From NCBI GenBank assembly GCA_013399855.1, contig VXAY01004089.1:640472-704471 (forward strand): a DNA stretch of 64,000 nt, read 5' to 3'. The DNA comes from Oxyruncus cristatus (lineage: Eukaryota; Chordata; Aves; Passeriformes; Cotingidae). The translations under genes and the position numbers were made by a program. Shown piece after piece: positions 10,725 to 24,500 of the stretch (position 1 is its first letter; each line of letters opens with the position of its first letter). The notes beneath the pieces are model-generated. The model saw only the letters and a list, made by a program, of their open reading frames with translations, was not told the origin of the DNA and ran no database searches.

Positions 10725-13700
10725 TTGGCCTTTTGCAGACTACGCTCTGCTCGGTGTGTTTCTGCCCAGGAGTTTCTCAGAAAGGTCCTGATCTCCACCT
10801 GACCAGACATTTTTATGGGAGTTTTATAGACAGCACTAAGGACAGTGCAGGAAATCATTTACTTGCTCTGAGCTCTTTGAAAAGGAATTATAGCAAATCT
10901 TAATGCCTACACCGCGTAACAGCGCTGAAAACACTTCCCTTGCATAGGCATTAGAAGGAGAGAATTGTTCCTTCAGCACCTCCTTGCTCACTGCAAGGTT
11001 GTGCCTTTTGCCACTAATGGGCAGCTGGCACGGGGGAGAAGGGAAAACAATCATGTGCCTTATAAAATGTCATTTTTAATTACTTTTTTTTTTGCTTGCA
11101 GAGTCGGTTTGGATGATTAAATTCCCTCAGGGTGTGGCTCCTGAGATGTCCCATCACTTTGAGGCCACATCACCTCAACTCCACATCACCCAGCCCTTCC
11201 CATGGCCAAAAACAAGGGGAACAAAGCAGCAACTACAGCTCTTGGAACCAACTCCAAGTCATCACTATGCAGGAAAAAAGCCTCAGTGTGTAACACAGGC
11301 CATTTCCACTGGTTCCTGGTGCAGTCCCACATCTAATTCAGGGTTTGATCAGATTTTCAACACCTCCTTTCCCTTTTCATGACAAGCTGAAAGGGCCACA
11401 CGTTCCCTGGGCCCTTGAAGCTGTTCCCCTCCAAGGTGAGTGTCTCCACTTGCTGCAGGCACAGCATTCTTACCAAAGCTCCTTATCACAAGCAATCACA
11501 ATGAAAGGCAGCCTGACAGGTTTCAGAGCTTGAAGGGACTGAATTGGTCTGTTTGCAAAATAATTCCCCCAATAATAGAAGATTAACAATAAAAATTCCA
11601 TGTAAAAGGGCAGCTGGACCTAAGGGCATCCAAAAGCCAATTGAACTTTGAGCTAAAAGGCTGAGTCTCCCAGTTTACCAGGAACTCAGGTCCCGCAGAA
11701 TGACATTAGAAGGACAGGAAAAAATATCTTTTAAACCAAAGAAGAAGGGAGAGGATAAAAAATTTTTATATTTTCAGTGAAGGAAATTCTACACAAAAAA
11801 AAAAAAAATCATTATTTTCCTTAGCTTCCAAAAGACTTGAAATGTAAATGTGGCTGCTTGATTTTATTTATTAACAAAACATAACCTTCAAAGAACTGTG
11901 CAATAATGTTATTAATCTAAATCCATGCTAAGCAACATAAATCAGGGAAACCTTCACTATATTTGAGGAATTTTAGGAAACCCAAGCCATTTAGTGAACC
12001 TCACAGGATCTCCTGGATCTTTGTTCACTTGCTGGAGCTGCAGGGAGCACAGGGATACTCCAAAGCCAGGGCATAGCCAGGGCTCCTGAGTGAATCCAAT
12101 CAATCCTGCATTTCCCAGACCCCCCTGTCCTCTGTAACACCCAGCTGGCCGTGGGCACCACCCGAGGTTCTCCTCCAGTGCTGCAGCACAACTCCCACAT
12201 GGACATTCTTGTCCCTGCTCAGGGGCCAAAGCTCTTTGACAAACACAAGGTAAGATTAAAGAAACAATGAAGAAAGAAATCCAAAAGGTCTAAAGTGAGC
12301 ACCTGGCTCAAAAAAGGACCTTGAATTACACGGGAGAGCAAAGTGATCTGAGAATTCCCCTTTAATGGAGAGTTTGGTGTTAAAGGACTGGGAGGCCAGA
12401 GGTCCTGCTTTACCGTGGGCATCTTGGGCAAACCAGAGCCCAGGGCTTTTTCCATCTGTAAAAAGGAAAAGGAAGCAATAAAACTCATTTCCTTACCTCG
12501 CAGACATGTGTCCATGCTTAACACTCTGGGTTGTGGGAAGGGCTTGGGAAGCCTTGGAGGAAAAATGCTACAGGAAAGCAGAAGTAAAATAATATTAGTG
12601 ACCCTTTGCCTTTCCAGCACGGTGTGTGCAGACTGTAAATGCACCTCAGGATATACAGGAACACAACTGAGGGTTCTACCACACAGGGTTTAATAGTTGG
12701 GACACAGTCCCAAAAAGACCAGGACAGCAGCCCTGCTAAATCCCGGGGGCTGGGGATGTTCTTCACACGTGGAGTGAACAGAGAGAGGTTTGGATTTCCG
12801 TCCTCTCAGAGGGTGGGGAGAAATGTTTGCAACAACTGCATACTTCATTTTACCTTCCTTTCCATGAACAGGAGGAAGATTAGAATCCTCTCCAAAGAAA
12901 ACTTGGAATTTGAGGTAGAACTCCCTTCTCTTGAAATTCTTCCTCCCCATCTCACAGGAAAAATCTGTTCTGTGGAATTTCTGTCTCCAACAGTTACAGA
13001 AGTTTTAATATCACCAAGACTGCTGGACACTTCCTTCCCCCCCCTCATTCAGCCAGGGGAAAAAAAAAAATCCTGGATACATTTCCCAAGAACATTCACA
13101 TATGCAATTTATGGACAAAATATTACCGATATTTCAGAGAACCTTTCCCCTCCACGTTATGAAAATAAATCTAATTATTAGTGTTTTTGAAAAGCATTTA
13201 GTCACTAAATCAGAGCATTCTTCCAAAACTTGGAAATAAAGTCCTCACATTTTTCAGTGAAAGAAAAGCATTAAAGATTATATTGAAAGAGCATCATTTT
13301 CACACAGGGTGAATAGACTACAGCAGTTCCCATGGGATCAGCTGCATACATTTCAACTCTTCCCACAAGACAACCATTGTTTCCTACAAGCCTCTCTGTT
13401 TTTTTCTGTCGTGACAGGTTTCCACACTTCATGTCTTGAAATCCCGTGGATGCCGAGCTGGACCAGACGATGACACAATAACTTATGAAGTCTACTAATT
13501 AGGCTGGGGTTAAAAATGGGGTTTATTAATGAAACACCTCGCTCAGTCCTGGAGCTGTGGGCTGACTTGCTCTCAACATCCAGCTCTTACACACAAGGAA
13601 GCAGAAACTTTGTGGAGGAACTGCAAAATAATCAGAGGAATCATACAGCTTTTTAGGATCATCCCTCCTACCAGAGTCCCAGGGCTGTACCACTACCACA

Positions 13701-16570
13701 GCCTGGAGTAAGTTCAGTGTCCTTCCAGAGGGGTAAATAACTCCCCCCGTGCCAAACTGCCTTATCCTGCAGGTTTTGTGGGGCAGGACCTGCTGGGAGT
13801 GAAGCAGATTTCACACCTCTGAGGCAATTTTGGGTGCACGATCCATGCAGAACCCTCTGATGCAGAGGGGGAGGAACAGACTTAGGAACTTCCCAGCTTC
13901 TACTTTTGCAAGCAGACAACTTGATCAATTTTTTTATAAATGTCTGCCTGATAATTCATTGTGCTGCCGAGACAGCTTTCTATAGTTTTCAGCATAGAAG
14001 GGGTCCCAAAGGTTTCTATTTGCCTGCTGTTTCAGCACACACCAATGCTATACATAACACTTCACAAGACTTAGCATTTTTTAACATCAGGACGACAGAT
14101 TGGTACGAGTTCCATGCTTAAATATCTTAACAATATTAAAATATTACACTAAACAGCACGCTGCCAAGATGGAATAAATTCTTTCATAACAAGCACCAAT
14201 TCACTCACTGTCACAGTGGTGCTGTCAAAAGCTGCTCAGTTTTAAGTGTTGCTTAAGAGGCTTTTATATCTGTGCCATATTTTCAAGACTGCAGTGATGT
14301 TACAGCAAAAGAACTCCTTATACCATTTTACAAGAGGGAATAATATGTATTTCTGTCTAAAGGGTGAAGGAGGCAGAGCATGAGGGACCACAGGAACCCT
14401 GTCATGAAAAATGCCACTGGCAGTGAAAATTGGACTAGAGCAATAAATAAATAAATGCACAACCACTGAACCTCAAAGTCTCCTGAAACAGCAGCCACTG
14501 AATAATCATTGAACATCCTGAAGTTCCTCCCAGGTACCTGGGAACCCACTGTGTCTCTTCAGCTCACGATTTAATAGGACCAAGTGTATTCCCAGTATGT
14601 AAAAGTCCCCCTAAAGTAAGGCATCAATTCTACAGCAGAGGGGACAAAGTGTTCCCAGAGTGAGAGGAGGGAAAGGAAAGCCCCAGGATGATCCAGGAGC
14701 ACTGCAGGCTCATGTCCAGCTGTCACACACACACAGGCACTGCTTTTCTTTCTGTGGCACTTCCCACACCACTAATACATTTCTACATCCAATAACCACA
14801 GCTCTGCACTCAGAGAAAAACCAGCAACAGTCCCACTGTTAATGACTACATTTCCTCAAAAACCTCTTCCATTATTTAACACTTGGATCTGCTGCTCAAC
14901 TTCTTCCCATGCACTAATTTATTCACCACTGCAAACGTTACATGAACACACATTAAGTTATTCATACCTCTCAGAAGAGAAACCTCTGAAAAACATTAAT
15001 AATTGAAGGCAAATTGTCGCTCTTTAGAGAAATTCGGATCAGATCCATTGCAGTTGTCAGTGCCCCTTCCATCCCCCTGTCTCTGGAATGTGAGGCTGCT
15101 GGCACAGCCCTGTCAACCCAACCGTACAGTCTATTCAGTTACCCTGGAGTTGTCATGTGGAATCAAGCAAACAAATATCTTCTCTCCGTGTTCCCCAACT
15201 GCGGCACTCAAAACCAGCTCAGGACTAATTCCTCACCCAGCTTAACTCCAGCAGCAGCTCGAGTGAAAATGCTCCGAGCTCAATATGGAATTTGAATTAG
15301 TTAAAAGGATTTATCAACAGCCAGTGGTTACATTCAGTTAATTAATAACCTGCTTAAGAGTAACAAGGAAATTGCAGAAGTTAATATTACTTATGGGGCC
15401 TCTTCTCAGAGGCTGGGGGGAAGGCTGGACCCTGTCAGTGTCTTGGGAGGAACAGGAGCCAAAAGAAAAGTCAGGAAGCAGGAGGACACTGGAGGAAACA
15501 CATCCTTTCACCTGACACTCACTGCACCTCCCCAACTCCCAGACCTTCAGCCAGCCCTTCCAAGGTGGAACTGCCCAGGTGGAACCAGTGCCCAGGACCT
15601 GGACACCTCCAAAGCTTGGCTGCTTGCAGTGGAGAGATGATTTCTAAGTCATTCCATGGCACTCTGCACACACCTGACTGTGCTTCCCTTCCACATTAAC
15701 CATGTCCGGATGCTTCTCCCTTTAACTTCCCTCTGACAAAGAAATCCCAGATTCCCAACAAGTCAGCCTTAACTCAGACCTCCCTTACATCCCAACAGAT
15801 CCTGTCCTGGCCGTGCCCTCCTGTCCTGGGAGGGCACAGGAGCAAAGCCACCCTGGGAGTGCCCCAGCACTGGCATTTTTCTAATAACAGCCAAAGAAAT
15901 ATCAAACTCACAACAGCCAAGTGGAAGGTCAGGCACTCTCAGCCAACTGCTGGGAGAAAGGAAAGGCTGTTTGCCCAGAGATAATGAGGAGAAATGTTTG
16001 TACCATTCTTGTTAGGGCTTTTTTAATATTAAAAGAACTTATAAACCACACAGTTTTAAAGATCTGCTCCACAGAACACACAGTCAGCCACACGAGTCTT
16101 CAACGTTGATAGCAATTCCTCCAAATGGCTTTTCTGCTCCTCTTCATTGCACCAGAGCCTCCAAATCAAATACAAAATTAATGGGGGGTGAACACATTCT
16201 TTTAATGATGTTAAGTCACTGCTGTTGTTCTTTAAGTAAAATGCAATTGTGTGTTCTCTACAGCTCCCCTTTAACTTTGTAAGTACAGGGAGAGCACAGC
16301 TGGCTTCTCTCCTTCTCTCATGAGCCTGTAAAAAATTGAGATAATAGCAGACCATAAATATTCTCAATCTAAAAACCATTTTCCAAACAAGAGATTTCAA
16401 AATAATAAATTTCAAAGGGCAGAGCACAATCTAGGAGAGCATAAGTGAGAGGCTTGGATTTTACCTCTGCATCCAGTAACTACTCAAGTCACTGTAGGGC
16501 AGGAATTAAGAGGTTGATTCCTTTGCTCACTGCAAGTCTCCTTTTCACTTTATCAGTAACCAAAATTGCC

Positions 16571-16702
16571 CAGAGGTTGTGGATTCCCCATCTCCAGAGG
16601 TGTTCAAGGCCAGGTTGGACAGGGCTTGGAGCAACTTGGGAATACTAGAAGGTGTCCCTGCCCATGGCAGGGGGTGGAACTTGGATGAGCTTTAAAGCCT
16701 TT
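16571..16702 (+). mobile_element. CR1 LINE 3' fragment
   Basis: Sense CR1: AGAGGTTGTGGATTCCCCAT, AAGGCCAGGTTGGACAGGGC, CCCATGGCAGGGGGTGGAAC, ending near TTTAAAGCC without the final tail. Confidence 0.9.
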
Positions 16703-16734
16703 GTTGTAACAATAAGACAAACCAAGATATTATG

Positions 16735-17215
16735 ATAATCAAAAGGCTCACATGCATTTTTCACCAGCTGAAAAAGGAGAATTTGCTTGACGAAAACAGT
16801 TTGTCCCACCCGAGAAAAAAATAAATTGGTTTTAGCTTTTAACTTCGATTATAATAGCTGCAATGAATTACGCCCTCTGTAAGCAAAGCCCTCAAAATAT
16901 TTATTTTGTTAGACTCTTAAAAACAAACATCTTGTTAGGAAAGAGACACGCCATTGTTCTCCCTCTGACTAATTGGTGAAGAGAAACAGAATATTCCATA
17001 TTCATTGCATTTCACCAAAATGAGTCGTGTTATCTTCCACCCAGACAAAGCACTTTAACTTCGATAACGACAATGCTGACAGCTACAATACTGCTCTTGC
17101 AGAAGTTTGCTTGTAAATAATTAACAATTGTTGTATAATGATAGTGGGGTTTTTGATAGCTCTATTAATTTCACAGTCAGGCTGGAGTCTCTTTAATTTA
17201 GGGTATTCACAAAAA
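16735..17215. other. AT-rich block in VEPH1 intron 1, candidate conserved non-coding element
   Basis: Repeat-free AT-rich DNA immediately after a CR1 copy. It contains two near-copies of TTTAACTTCGAT(T)A (about 16838 and 17056) and several TAATTA/TAATT motifs. Enhancer identity is only a guess from composition. Confidence 0.25.
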
Positions 17216-18248
17216 AAACCCACCCCCTCCCACCCTACCAACTTAAAAGGCTAATGGAAAAAACAGGTTTGTGTCCCTGCAGTTTGTCTTGAGGCCAAAA
17301 ATCTGCTGTATGCCAAGAGTCAGCCATGGAAAACTAAGGAGAAGGTAGAAATCCCAGATCACACCTCCAAATGGCTCAGGTTTGGCTAATAATTGTCGGG
17401 TTCTGAAGCTGAAATCTGCGGTGCAGTAAATAAGTTTAGAATCCTGCTCGGTGCTGTAGGAGGTGGTGGCCGTGGCCTTATCAGCACAGGACGGGGCATC
17501 ACTTATTAATGTCCTTTGAATATAGGACCCTGTGCCGCTCCAAGTCCTGCCAAGCCAGACACGGATGAACTGTCCCCTAATCCACTCATTCCTAAAACCA
17601 GGCAACGGCCCTGGCTCTGCTGGAATCAGTCAGGATATGAAGAGCTGGAGGACCAGGGAAGGCTTTCCCTTGTAAGCAAGGATGTATCAGGTGCCTTAGA
17701 GTTCACTAATTCACATCTGTTACAGAGCACAGGAATTTCACCCCGGAGTTGTAGAACTGGGTGCAATGGTCCCTCTGTCATAACAGCAGATCCCCAATTT
17801 GATTTCCACCCCCCACCACCTTCAGATAACACATCCTGGTGTTTTCCCTTCCTGTCAGAATGAAATATTTTCAGTCCAGAAAAAAAATATCAGAGCCTCT
17901 CAAAAGCTCACTGAAATTAATGGCGAGATTCTTATTGCCATTGCAGGGATCAATACTCTTTTATTCTCCCAGCAGTTATTTCCTGACTTTACCTTATGCT
18001 GTCCCTGACAAACAAGTGGATAATGCCACAGACATTTATCAAGTAGTACTTGATTTCTATAGGACCGGGTAAGAAGCAGCATTTCTAGGCCATGCATTTG
18101 AGTGGCAGCAGCCCAATATTTAGCGTATTTGCATAGTTTCATACACTAAGTGGATTATTCAGGATTGTAACCACAGCCAAATAAAAAATGTTAGATGTCA
18201 AACTAACATTTCTATCAAATTCTATATTAATTACTAAACCTATTTTAG

Positions 18249-18425
18249 AACCACAGAATCCCAGAATGGTTTGGGTTGGAAGGACCTTAAAGTTTATCCA
18301 GTGCCACTCCCTGCCACGGACAGGGACACCTTCCACCAGCCCAGGTTGCTCCAAGCCCCTTCCAACCTGGCCTTGGACACTCCCAGGGATGGGGAATCCA
18401 CAACCTCTCTGAGCAACTATTCCTC
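18249..18425 (-). mobile_element. CR1 LINE 3' fragment
   Basis: Antisense CR1: ACCACAGAATCCCAGAATGG, GTTTGGGTTGGAAGGACCTT, CCAGGTTGCTCCAAGCCCCT, ACAACCTCTCTGAGCAAC. Confidence 0.92.
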
Positions 18426-21400
18426 TTCTCCCTCTCCCCGCCCCCCCAAGCATTGCTTAGTCTCCAATTATTTACAAAGCACTGCAATCTTGTTTGACAC
18501 TTTCAGAATAACTCTTTATTTCTAAAGGCCAAATGATGTGCACCAGACAAAGTCAAAGGTCCTGCTGAAATTAAAAGAGGTTTTGCCTAAAAGCTCTTGG
18601 ATTTGACCCAAGCCTCTGAGGGGCTCTGGGCCTCCCCCAGCCCTGCAGGCCTTGGTTGGGCAGGTTTGTAGGTGGGCATTGCCTGGCAGCCCTACCTTGT
18701 ACAACACCCCGAGCTCACTGGCAGCTGCACAGCTCCAGAGGCTCACGTGCATCACCAAATGCAACATCTGCATCACATCCTGTGACACGGGGAACAGACA
18801 AACTTCGGGTGCTCATTTCTTCGCAGCCACTGCTGGTTTGGAGGTGGTTCCAAAATACTCATAAGCAACAAAAAAAGGCCACTTCAGATGCTCCACAGCC
18901 TCTCCTGCTGCGATGGACAAACTCAGACACACCCAACCTCTTTTTTACCTCTACACACGCTCTCACATTCCCATTTTGCATATCAGATAACACTTTCATT
19001 AACCAACTGAACCGCGTATTTTATTTCTTCAGGCATCCATTTCCATTTGCTTTGCTTTCCACAGACAGGGCTTTCTTAATTGAGCTGCATAGTTTATGAA
19101 CTGTGCTAATTGAGCTGCAGAACTCCGCTGCTGCCGGGGCATTGTACCCTCAACCAGGAGGAATATCGAGTGCTGGACTGGTGCCACTGCAGTTACAGGC
19201 TCTGCAAGTTGAGGAGCACTTGAACAGCGCTGCTACATTTCTCACCTCTAAGATTCTGGGATGTTTTTCCAGCTTTGTAACACCCAGATGGGTCAAAACC
19301 TGCACTTGGCTTAAGCAAGTTTTTGTAAGGACAGCCAGGACAAATGAACTAAGCTGGTGCTGACAGCCCAAGTAACCCTTGTATTCTGTCCCCGGGAGCA
19401 GAAGGCAAGAACACTCACCCCAGAGGAGCAAAGGCAGCTACTCCCGTGCAGAGGAAAACCTGCCAGACTACAGGGACTGCTCCAACCACACTCCCAGCTC
19501 CCAGGCAGGAGCCAGAAGCCTTTAAAAGGGTCCTGGAGGCAGGAAGGAGGAGGGGGATAAGGAGCCACGAGGCTGTGCTGTTCCCAGCTGCCCCCAGTTA
19601 AGAGCTCAGCAATCAGGGCAGAGCCACGTCTGGAGCCAAGGCTGGCTCTGCCCAGCATCCAGCTGCTTCTCACCCTAATTAAGTCTATAGGCTAACAGGG
19701 ATTATTAATATTAAACACCCAGGCTCTGAGGCTGCTAATGAAACCAGCTAATCCCTACCAGGGATCCACACTGGGAATGAACACAGGGATTTCTGTTGAG
19801 CTACGTGTGCTACAAGGTGCTCACGCCTTCCTGCTGCACAGGTTCTCCTCTTGGCTGTGGGGAGATAACACAGGAAGACACTAAAACCCAGTAAAACATC
19901 AGTTCAGGTGCTTAATACGCTTTCCATCATTAATGCTGCGCCTCAGATGAGCACAAGACTTCAACCAGAAACTAATTTCATAATGGAATCAGAGCTAAGT
20001 AGCAGCAGTTATTTGGGAGCTTAAGGAAACCAGTCAGGAAAAAAACAGAAGAGAGGCAGCACCTCATGGGAGAAGTTATTTAAATTAATTAATAACAGCA
20101 CTAATGTGGTACGGAAATGGCTTTCCAGGCAAAGGTTTGTTTGTTGGATTTGTGGAAGAAAATCTTTATATAAATAAGAGCATGAAACTGTGGAAACGTA
20201 GGATTGGAAAATCCTCGAGGTTACCTCACCCACGTCCTCTGCTGAGGCAAGAGCTGTCATGTCCAGGCACAGCTCCTGTTGGTTCTGATTTTGCTTCCCT
20301 AAGCAAAGCTTTTCAACACCTCACAATTAGGAATTTACTCATTAGCCAGAGACTTTTTCCTATTCCATTAGAAACAGAGCACAACAGATCACTGGTTTGT
20401 TCTGGGGTTTGACTTCATGATTCTTTGCTGTGTCAAACAGCTCCTTTTGGAGGAAACATCTCTTCCAGCTTCTCACTCTGCTCATATTGTCCTGTCCTCC
20501 TCCTGGGCCATGCTCACAAAATTTTCATTACCTCACTTTCTCTGTGGTTTGGGGTTTCTTTGGGAACTTTGGGGTTGTTTGTGGGGTGGCTGTTGTTGGG
20601 TTTTGGGTGGTACCACTATACCCATTGTCTTTTTCCCCCCTAACCTGAGAACTTCCTGCTCCACCCTCGTGGCACAGCAGGAGCCCCAGTATGAAAACAA
20701 CTCCCCCCATTTCCCAAACATATTGCAGAGAAACCGCTTTTCTCTCATAACCTCAAAATTTAAACCGATAGCCTCTGCAACATAAGACAAGATCTGATCC
20801 TTTGTGTCCAAACTGTGGCTCCCAGTTCTCCCCCAGCAGGTCTGAATTTATCAAATCGTGGGGTGTACACATTGCATTGAACCCAAGTAATAGAAAATTC
20901 AGTGTTCACCTTTCAAGTCCAACTCAGCAGGAAGCCAAATCAATTTTGCTGCCAATTACGTTAGGGACAAATAGAGAAAATAGAAAAAAAAAAAAAAACA
21001 GATAAATGCATTCTGGGATAAATGGTATTTCAGAGAAGTTTAATCTTGCCTTTGAAAGGTGCAAACTCATCGTGTACATCTACACAGAGAGCTCTGCACA
21101 ACACCTGGAAGGCTCCACACCAAGACAGTCACACCATCATCTATCTGGATTAGGGATTCCTTTTGTCCCTCAGCAGGACTCGTGGGAAAAGACAAGAATT
21201 TAGGCTGGGGCCTGAAAATCCCATATCCAGTCTAACTGACCTTAACCATACAGGTAATTTTCTCCTAATCATAAGTTAGATTGGCCCTTTAGTCTCCCTT
21301 GTTGGGCTGTAAATAGATGTTCCACTCTCTTCTCAGAAGGACCAGAATTAAAGAAAGACAACATGGAAAAAAGATTGAAAGCCACAGGAACTAGAGGGAG

Positions 21401-21534
21401 ATACCATGAACTTAAGAAATGTTTTTAGGGGGTACTTGATCTTCATTTAACAGATTTTTGAGCTAAACTTTAACCATATGAGTAACAGTCTCATATTTTA
21501 ATTATTTTTTTTCCAATTATTCATTGTCCCATTT

Positions 21535-21665
21535 CACGGAGTCAGACTGAGGTTGGAAGGCACCTCCAGTGACCATCAAGCCCAATCCTCTGCTCAAAGC
21601 AGGCTGAGCCAGAACAGGTTGGTCAGGGCCACCTCCAGTCGGACTCTGAATCATCTTCATGGCTC
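21535..21665 (-). mobile_element. CR1 LINE fragment, diverged subfamily
   Basis: TCACGGAGTCAGACTGAGGT, TGGAAGGCACCTCCAGTGAC, CTCTGCTCAAAGCAGGCTGA and CAGGTTGGTCAGGGCCACCT fit an older antisense CR1 3' end. Confidence 0.7.
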
Positions 21666-23324
21666 CTCACTGCATTTGCTTCGTGTTCCTGTCTTTTTTG
21701 TACTGAGGAGTTGTTTGTCTCTTAGAAGTGAACTGCATTTATCACATCTCATTAACAGAAAAACCTTCCTGAATGTCTTCAAATCTTTCTGATGAATATA
21801 ATTAGCATCATTTCACCTTAAATAATATAAAATCTAGTTCAATTTTCCAGCCTAAAAGTACCTTCACCTGCCCTATTTATGCTCCCAGAAAAGGGCTAAT
21901 ACACCCACATACACCCACCAAGGAGTTTTGTATTTTAATAGCAAGGCAACAAAGAAATTCACTTAATGACAAGTCCTTGGACTAATGTATTATTCATTTT
22001 GTTATGTGACAGCAGAACAAAATTGTAGCCATAAATATATAATGTTATACAGCACTTCTTAATGTAGTTTACATTTATGGAATAATTGGCTGTCTCTCAC
22101 ATTATCCTGTCTTTAGTCACTTCTTTTTTAAGGGGATGTCATAAAACGCAGCCCGTGACATCGAAGATGTGTTTATTCAGGAAGAGAGACAGCAACAGGC
22201 CTGGATAAAGCTTGGAATTTCAAGCTCTATTTCTGGAAAAGTGTTCTAGTCTCTGGAAGTGATTTTCCATATATAACTTGATATTTTACTCCTTTTTCCT
22301 TGTGACTAATGTCATGCATTTTTAAACACACCCAGGAAGAAAAGGAGACAAGGTCAGAGCCAAGACCTGTGACAAGGCTACAGCACAGATCCAAAGCCCA
22401 CCCAGGAAACAGGGCTGGCTGCAGGTTAAAATGTGCTTGCAGGAGCTGAGCTGCTGATGGCAGCGGTCTGAGGTCAACCCAGGACTGTGGAAACTCAGCT
22501 TGAGCTGGGCTGGGGCTGCTGAGAAGGTGTGGGTGGAGGCCCCAGGTGAGGTTGCCCAGGGCCAACAAGGTCTGTCAGTGCCCTCGGCACAAAACCACTT
22601 TCCGGGTTCCATTTGTTTGCCTTCACAGATTATGAGGAGCATTTGTAGATTAGTTTATCCTCTCCAGTGCCCTCCATGGTCTCTCCAGTCACTGCCCTCC
22701 TGCGCTTCAGGCACAGCCACTTCTGGGTTAGGTCTCACATGGGTTACACTGAGAGGGCTCTTCTTTAGGCAGTGGGAGGTGCAGGAATGATCCTCTGTGG
22801 TCCTGCGGTGTGGGGGCTCCTTCCAGCCTGATTCCCTCTTCTCCTGCCCTGCACCAGCCACGAGACCCAGTTCTGTGCCCCCAGTGGGACACCGCAGGTG
22901 TGGGCTCTGGGACCACCAGCACCTCCCGAGCGCCTCAGCCAGAACCTTGGAGGGCACGTAACCAAACCCATTCCGTCCACAAGCCTGCTGCTAAAAATGT
23001 TACAAATCCTCCTGCTTTTGCCCATCGACAACAGATGAGTCTCATGGATATAAACAGGGAATTTCACAGTGCCAGACAAACGCTGCTCAACTGCCAAAAC
23101 CAACTCTGAATCATTGCTTGAGCAGCAATTAAACCAGAACAATGCAGATACCCGGAGCCTTCCTTTAATCATCCTCCCAACTCTGTGTTAATTAGCCAGG
23201 CTGCAGCAACCACAGAAATGATGAGCCTGCGTGAGAATAAAAAGTAAAACTGTATTAAAAATGCAGTAAATTATACAACACTTTTTTCCTATCAAAATAT
23301 TTTAAAATATTCATGCCCAGCTTT

Positions 23325-23495
23325 CCAGCACCTAAAGGGGGCTTACAAGAAGGCTGGAGAGGGGCTTTTCAAAGGGCATCGGGTGACAGGACAAGGGGGA
23401 ATGGCTCAAGCTGAAAGAGGGCAGGGTTGGGGGGGATATTGGGAAGAAAATTGTTCCCTGTGAGGCCCTGGCACAGGCTGCCCAATAATAATTCT
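23325..23495 (+). mobile_element. CR1 LINE fragment (upstream of 3' end)
   Basis: GGGGGCTTACAAGAAGGCTG, GGACAAGGGGGAATGGCTCA, AGCTGAAAGAGGGCAGGGTT and TGGCACAGGCTGCCCAA match the CR1 region just before the common 3' fragment. It ends at a duplicated AT-rich segment. Confidence 0.88.
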
Positions 23496-23545
23496 TAATT
23501 CATACATTTTAATTCATAGTAATTCTTAATTCATACATTTTTCCA
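23483..23545 (+). repeat. Direct repeat, 22 bp, two copies
   Basis: The sequence TAATTCTTAATTCATACATT (plus TT) occurs twice within about 60 bases, separated by a partial third copy (TTAATTCATAG), directly after the CR1 fragment. Confidence 0.8.
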
Positions 23546-24015
23546 AACAAAGAGATTACCGTTGTTTCTAAATTTTATAGCTCTCCTTCATCAGTTAGCA
23601 TTCTACTTTCTGTTGGTTCTTAACTTCTCATTTTCTGTAACAATTAGTCCTGTATTTTTAAAGTATCTTTTCCCCTCCAGTGGGGTTTTCCCAAGACAAG
23701 CACTATGCCTTTGTTCATCTTCCTGCTTATCTCCTGGGTTTTGCACAACGTCCTTGCAGATGTCCAGCCTCACCAACATATATTTCTTCCCCAGGCTTCG
23801 TTCACTGAAGCCCACCAAGGTCAGCTCAGCAAAACTTAGAACTGAGTTCCAGGGGTTTGCCCGAGCTCTGCTCTCCCAACAGCAGCTCACCACGGCTCTT
23901 TTGCTAAAAGCGGGCTAAGATTAACTCCAGGCCTAGCGCAGCGTATGATTAATGAAAGGGACTAATCAGAGGTTTAATTGGAGCCATTAGCCCGCCGGCC
24001 CGGTGCGATGGTTTG

Positions 24016-24042
24016 CAGCAGCAGCAGCAGCAGCAGCAGCAG
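24016..24042 (+). repeat. (CAG)9 trinucleotide repeat
   Basis: Nine perfect CAG units in the CpG island (CTG on the minus strand). The surroundings do not resemble a known protein, so this is more likely promoter or 5'UTR sequence than a coding poly-Gln/Ser tract. Confidence 0.9.
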
Positions 24043-24084
24043 TTCGAGGCCGGCGGGGCTGGCGGCGGGCACGCGCTCCCTCAC

Positions 24085-24499
24085 NNNNNNNNNNNNNNNN
24101 NNNNNNNNNNNNNNNNNNNNNNNNNNNNNNNNNNNNNNNNNNNNNNNNNNNNNNNNNNNNNNNNNNNNNNNNNNNNNNNNNNNNNNNNNNNNNNNNNNNN
24201 NNNNNNNNNNNNNNNNNNNNNNNNNNNNNNNNNNNNNNNNNNNNNNNNNNNNNNNNNNNNNNNNNNNNNNNNNNNNNNNNNNNNNNNNNNNNNNNNNNNN
24301 NNNNNNNNNNNNNNNNNNNNNNNNNNNNNNNNNNNNNNNNNNNNNNNNNNNNNNNNNNNNNNNNNNNNNNNNNNNNNNNNNNNNNNNNNNNNNNNNNNNN
24401 NNNNNNNNNNNNNNNNNNNNNNNNNNNNNNNNNNNNNNNNNNNNNNNNNNNNNNNNNNNNNNNNNNNNNNNNNNNNNNNNNNNNNNNNNNNNNNNNNNN
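24085..24499. other. Assembly gap (415 N)
   Basis: An unbroken run of N between GC-rich flanks. The right edge runs directly into a 31-bp minisatellite, so the missing sequence is probably more of this repeat and/or very GC-rich DNA. Confidence 0.99.
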
Positions 24500-24500
24500 G

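Larger units (their letters stand above)
9079..23950 (-). other. VEPH1: Probable VEPH1 intron 1 and upstream region, no coding exon seen
   Basis: About 15 kb without a recognisable coding exon on either strand. It contains CR1 fragments (listed separately), poly-A/T runs, and AT-rich stretches such as 16735-17215 and 21780-22110. Small ORFs here have no family resemblance and mostly overlap repeats. A non-coding VEPH1 exon could be hidden in it, but I cannot point to one. Confidence 0.5.
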
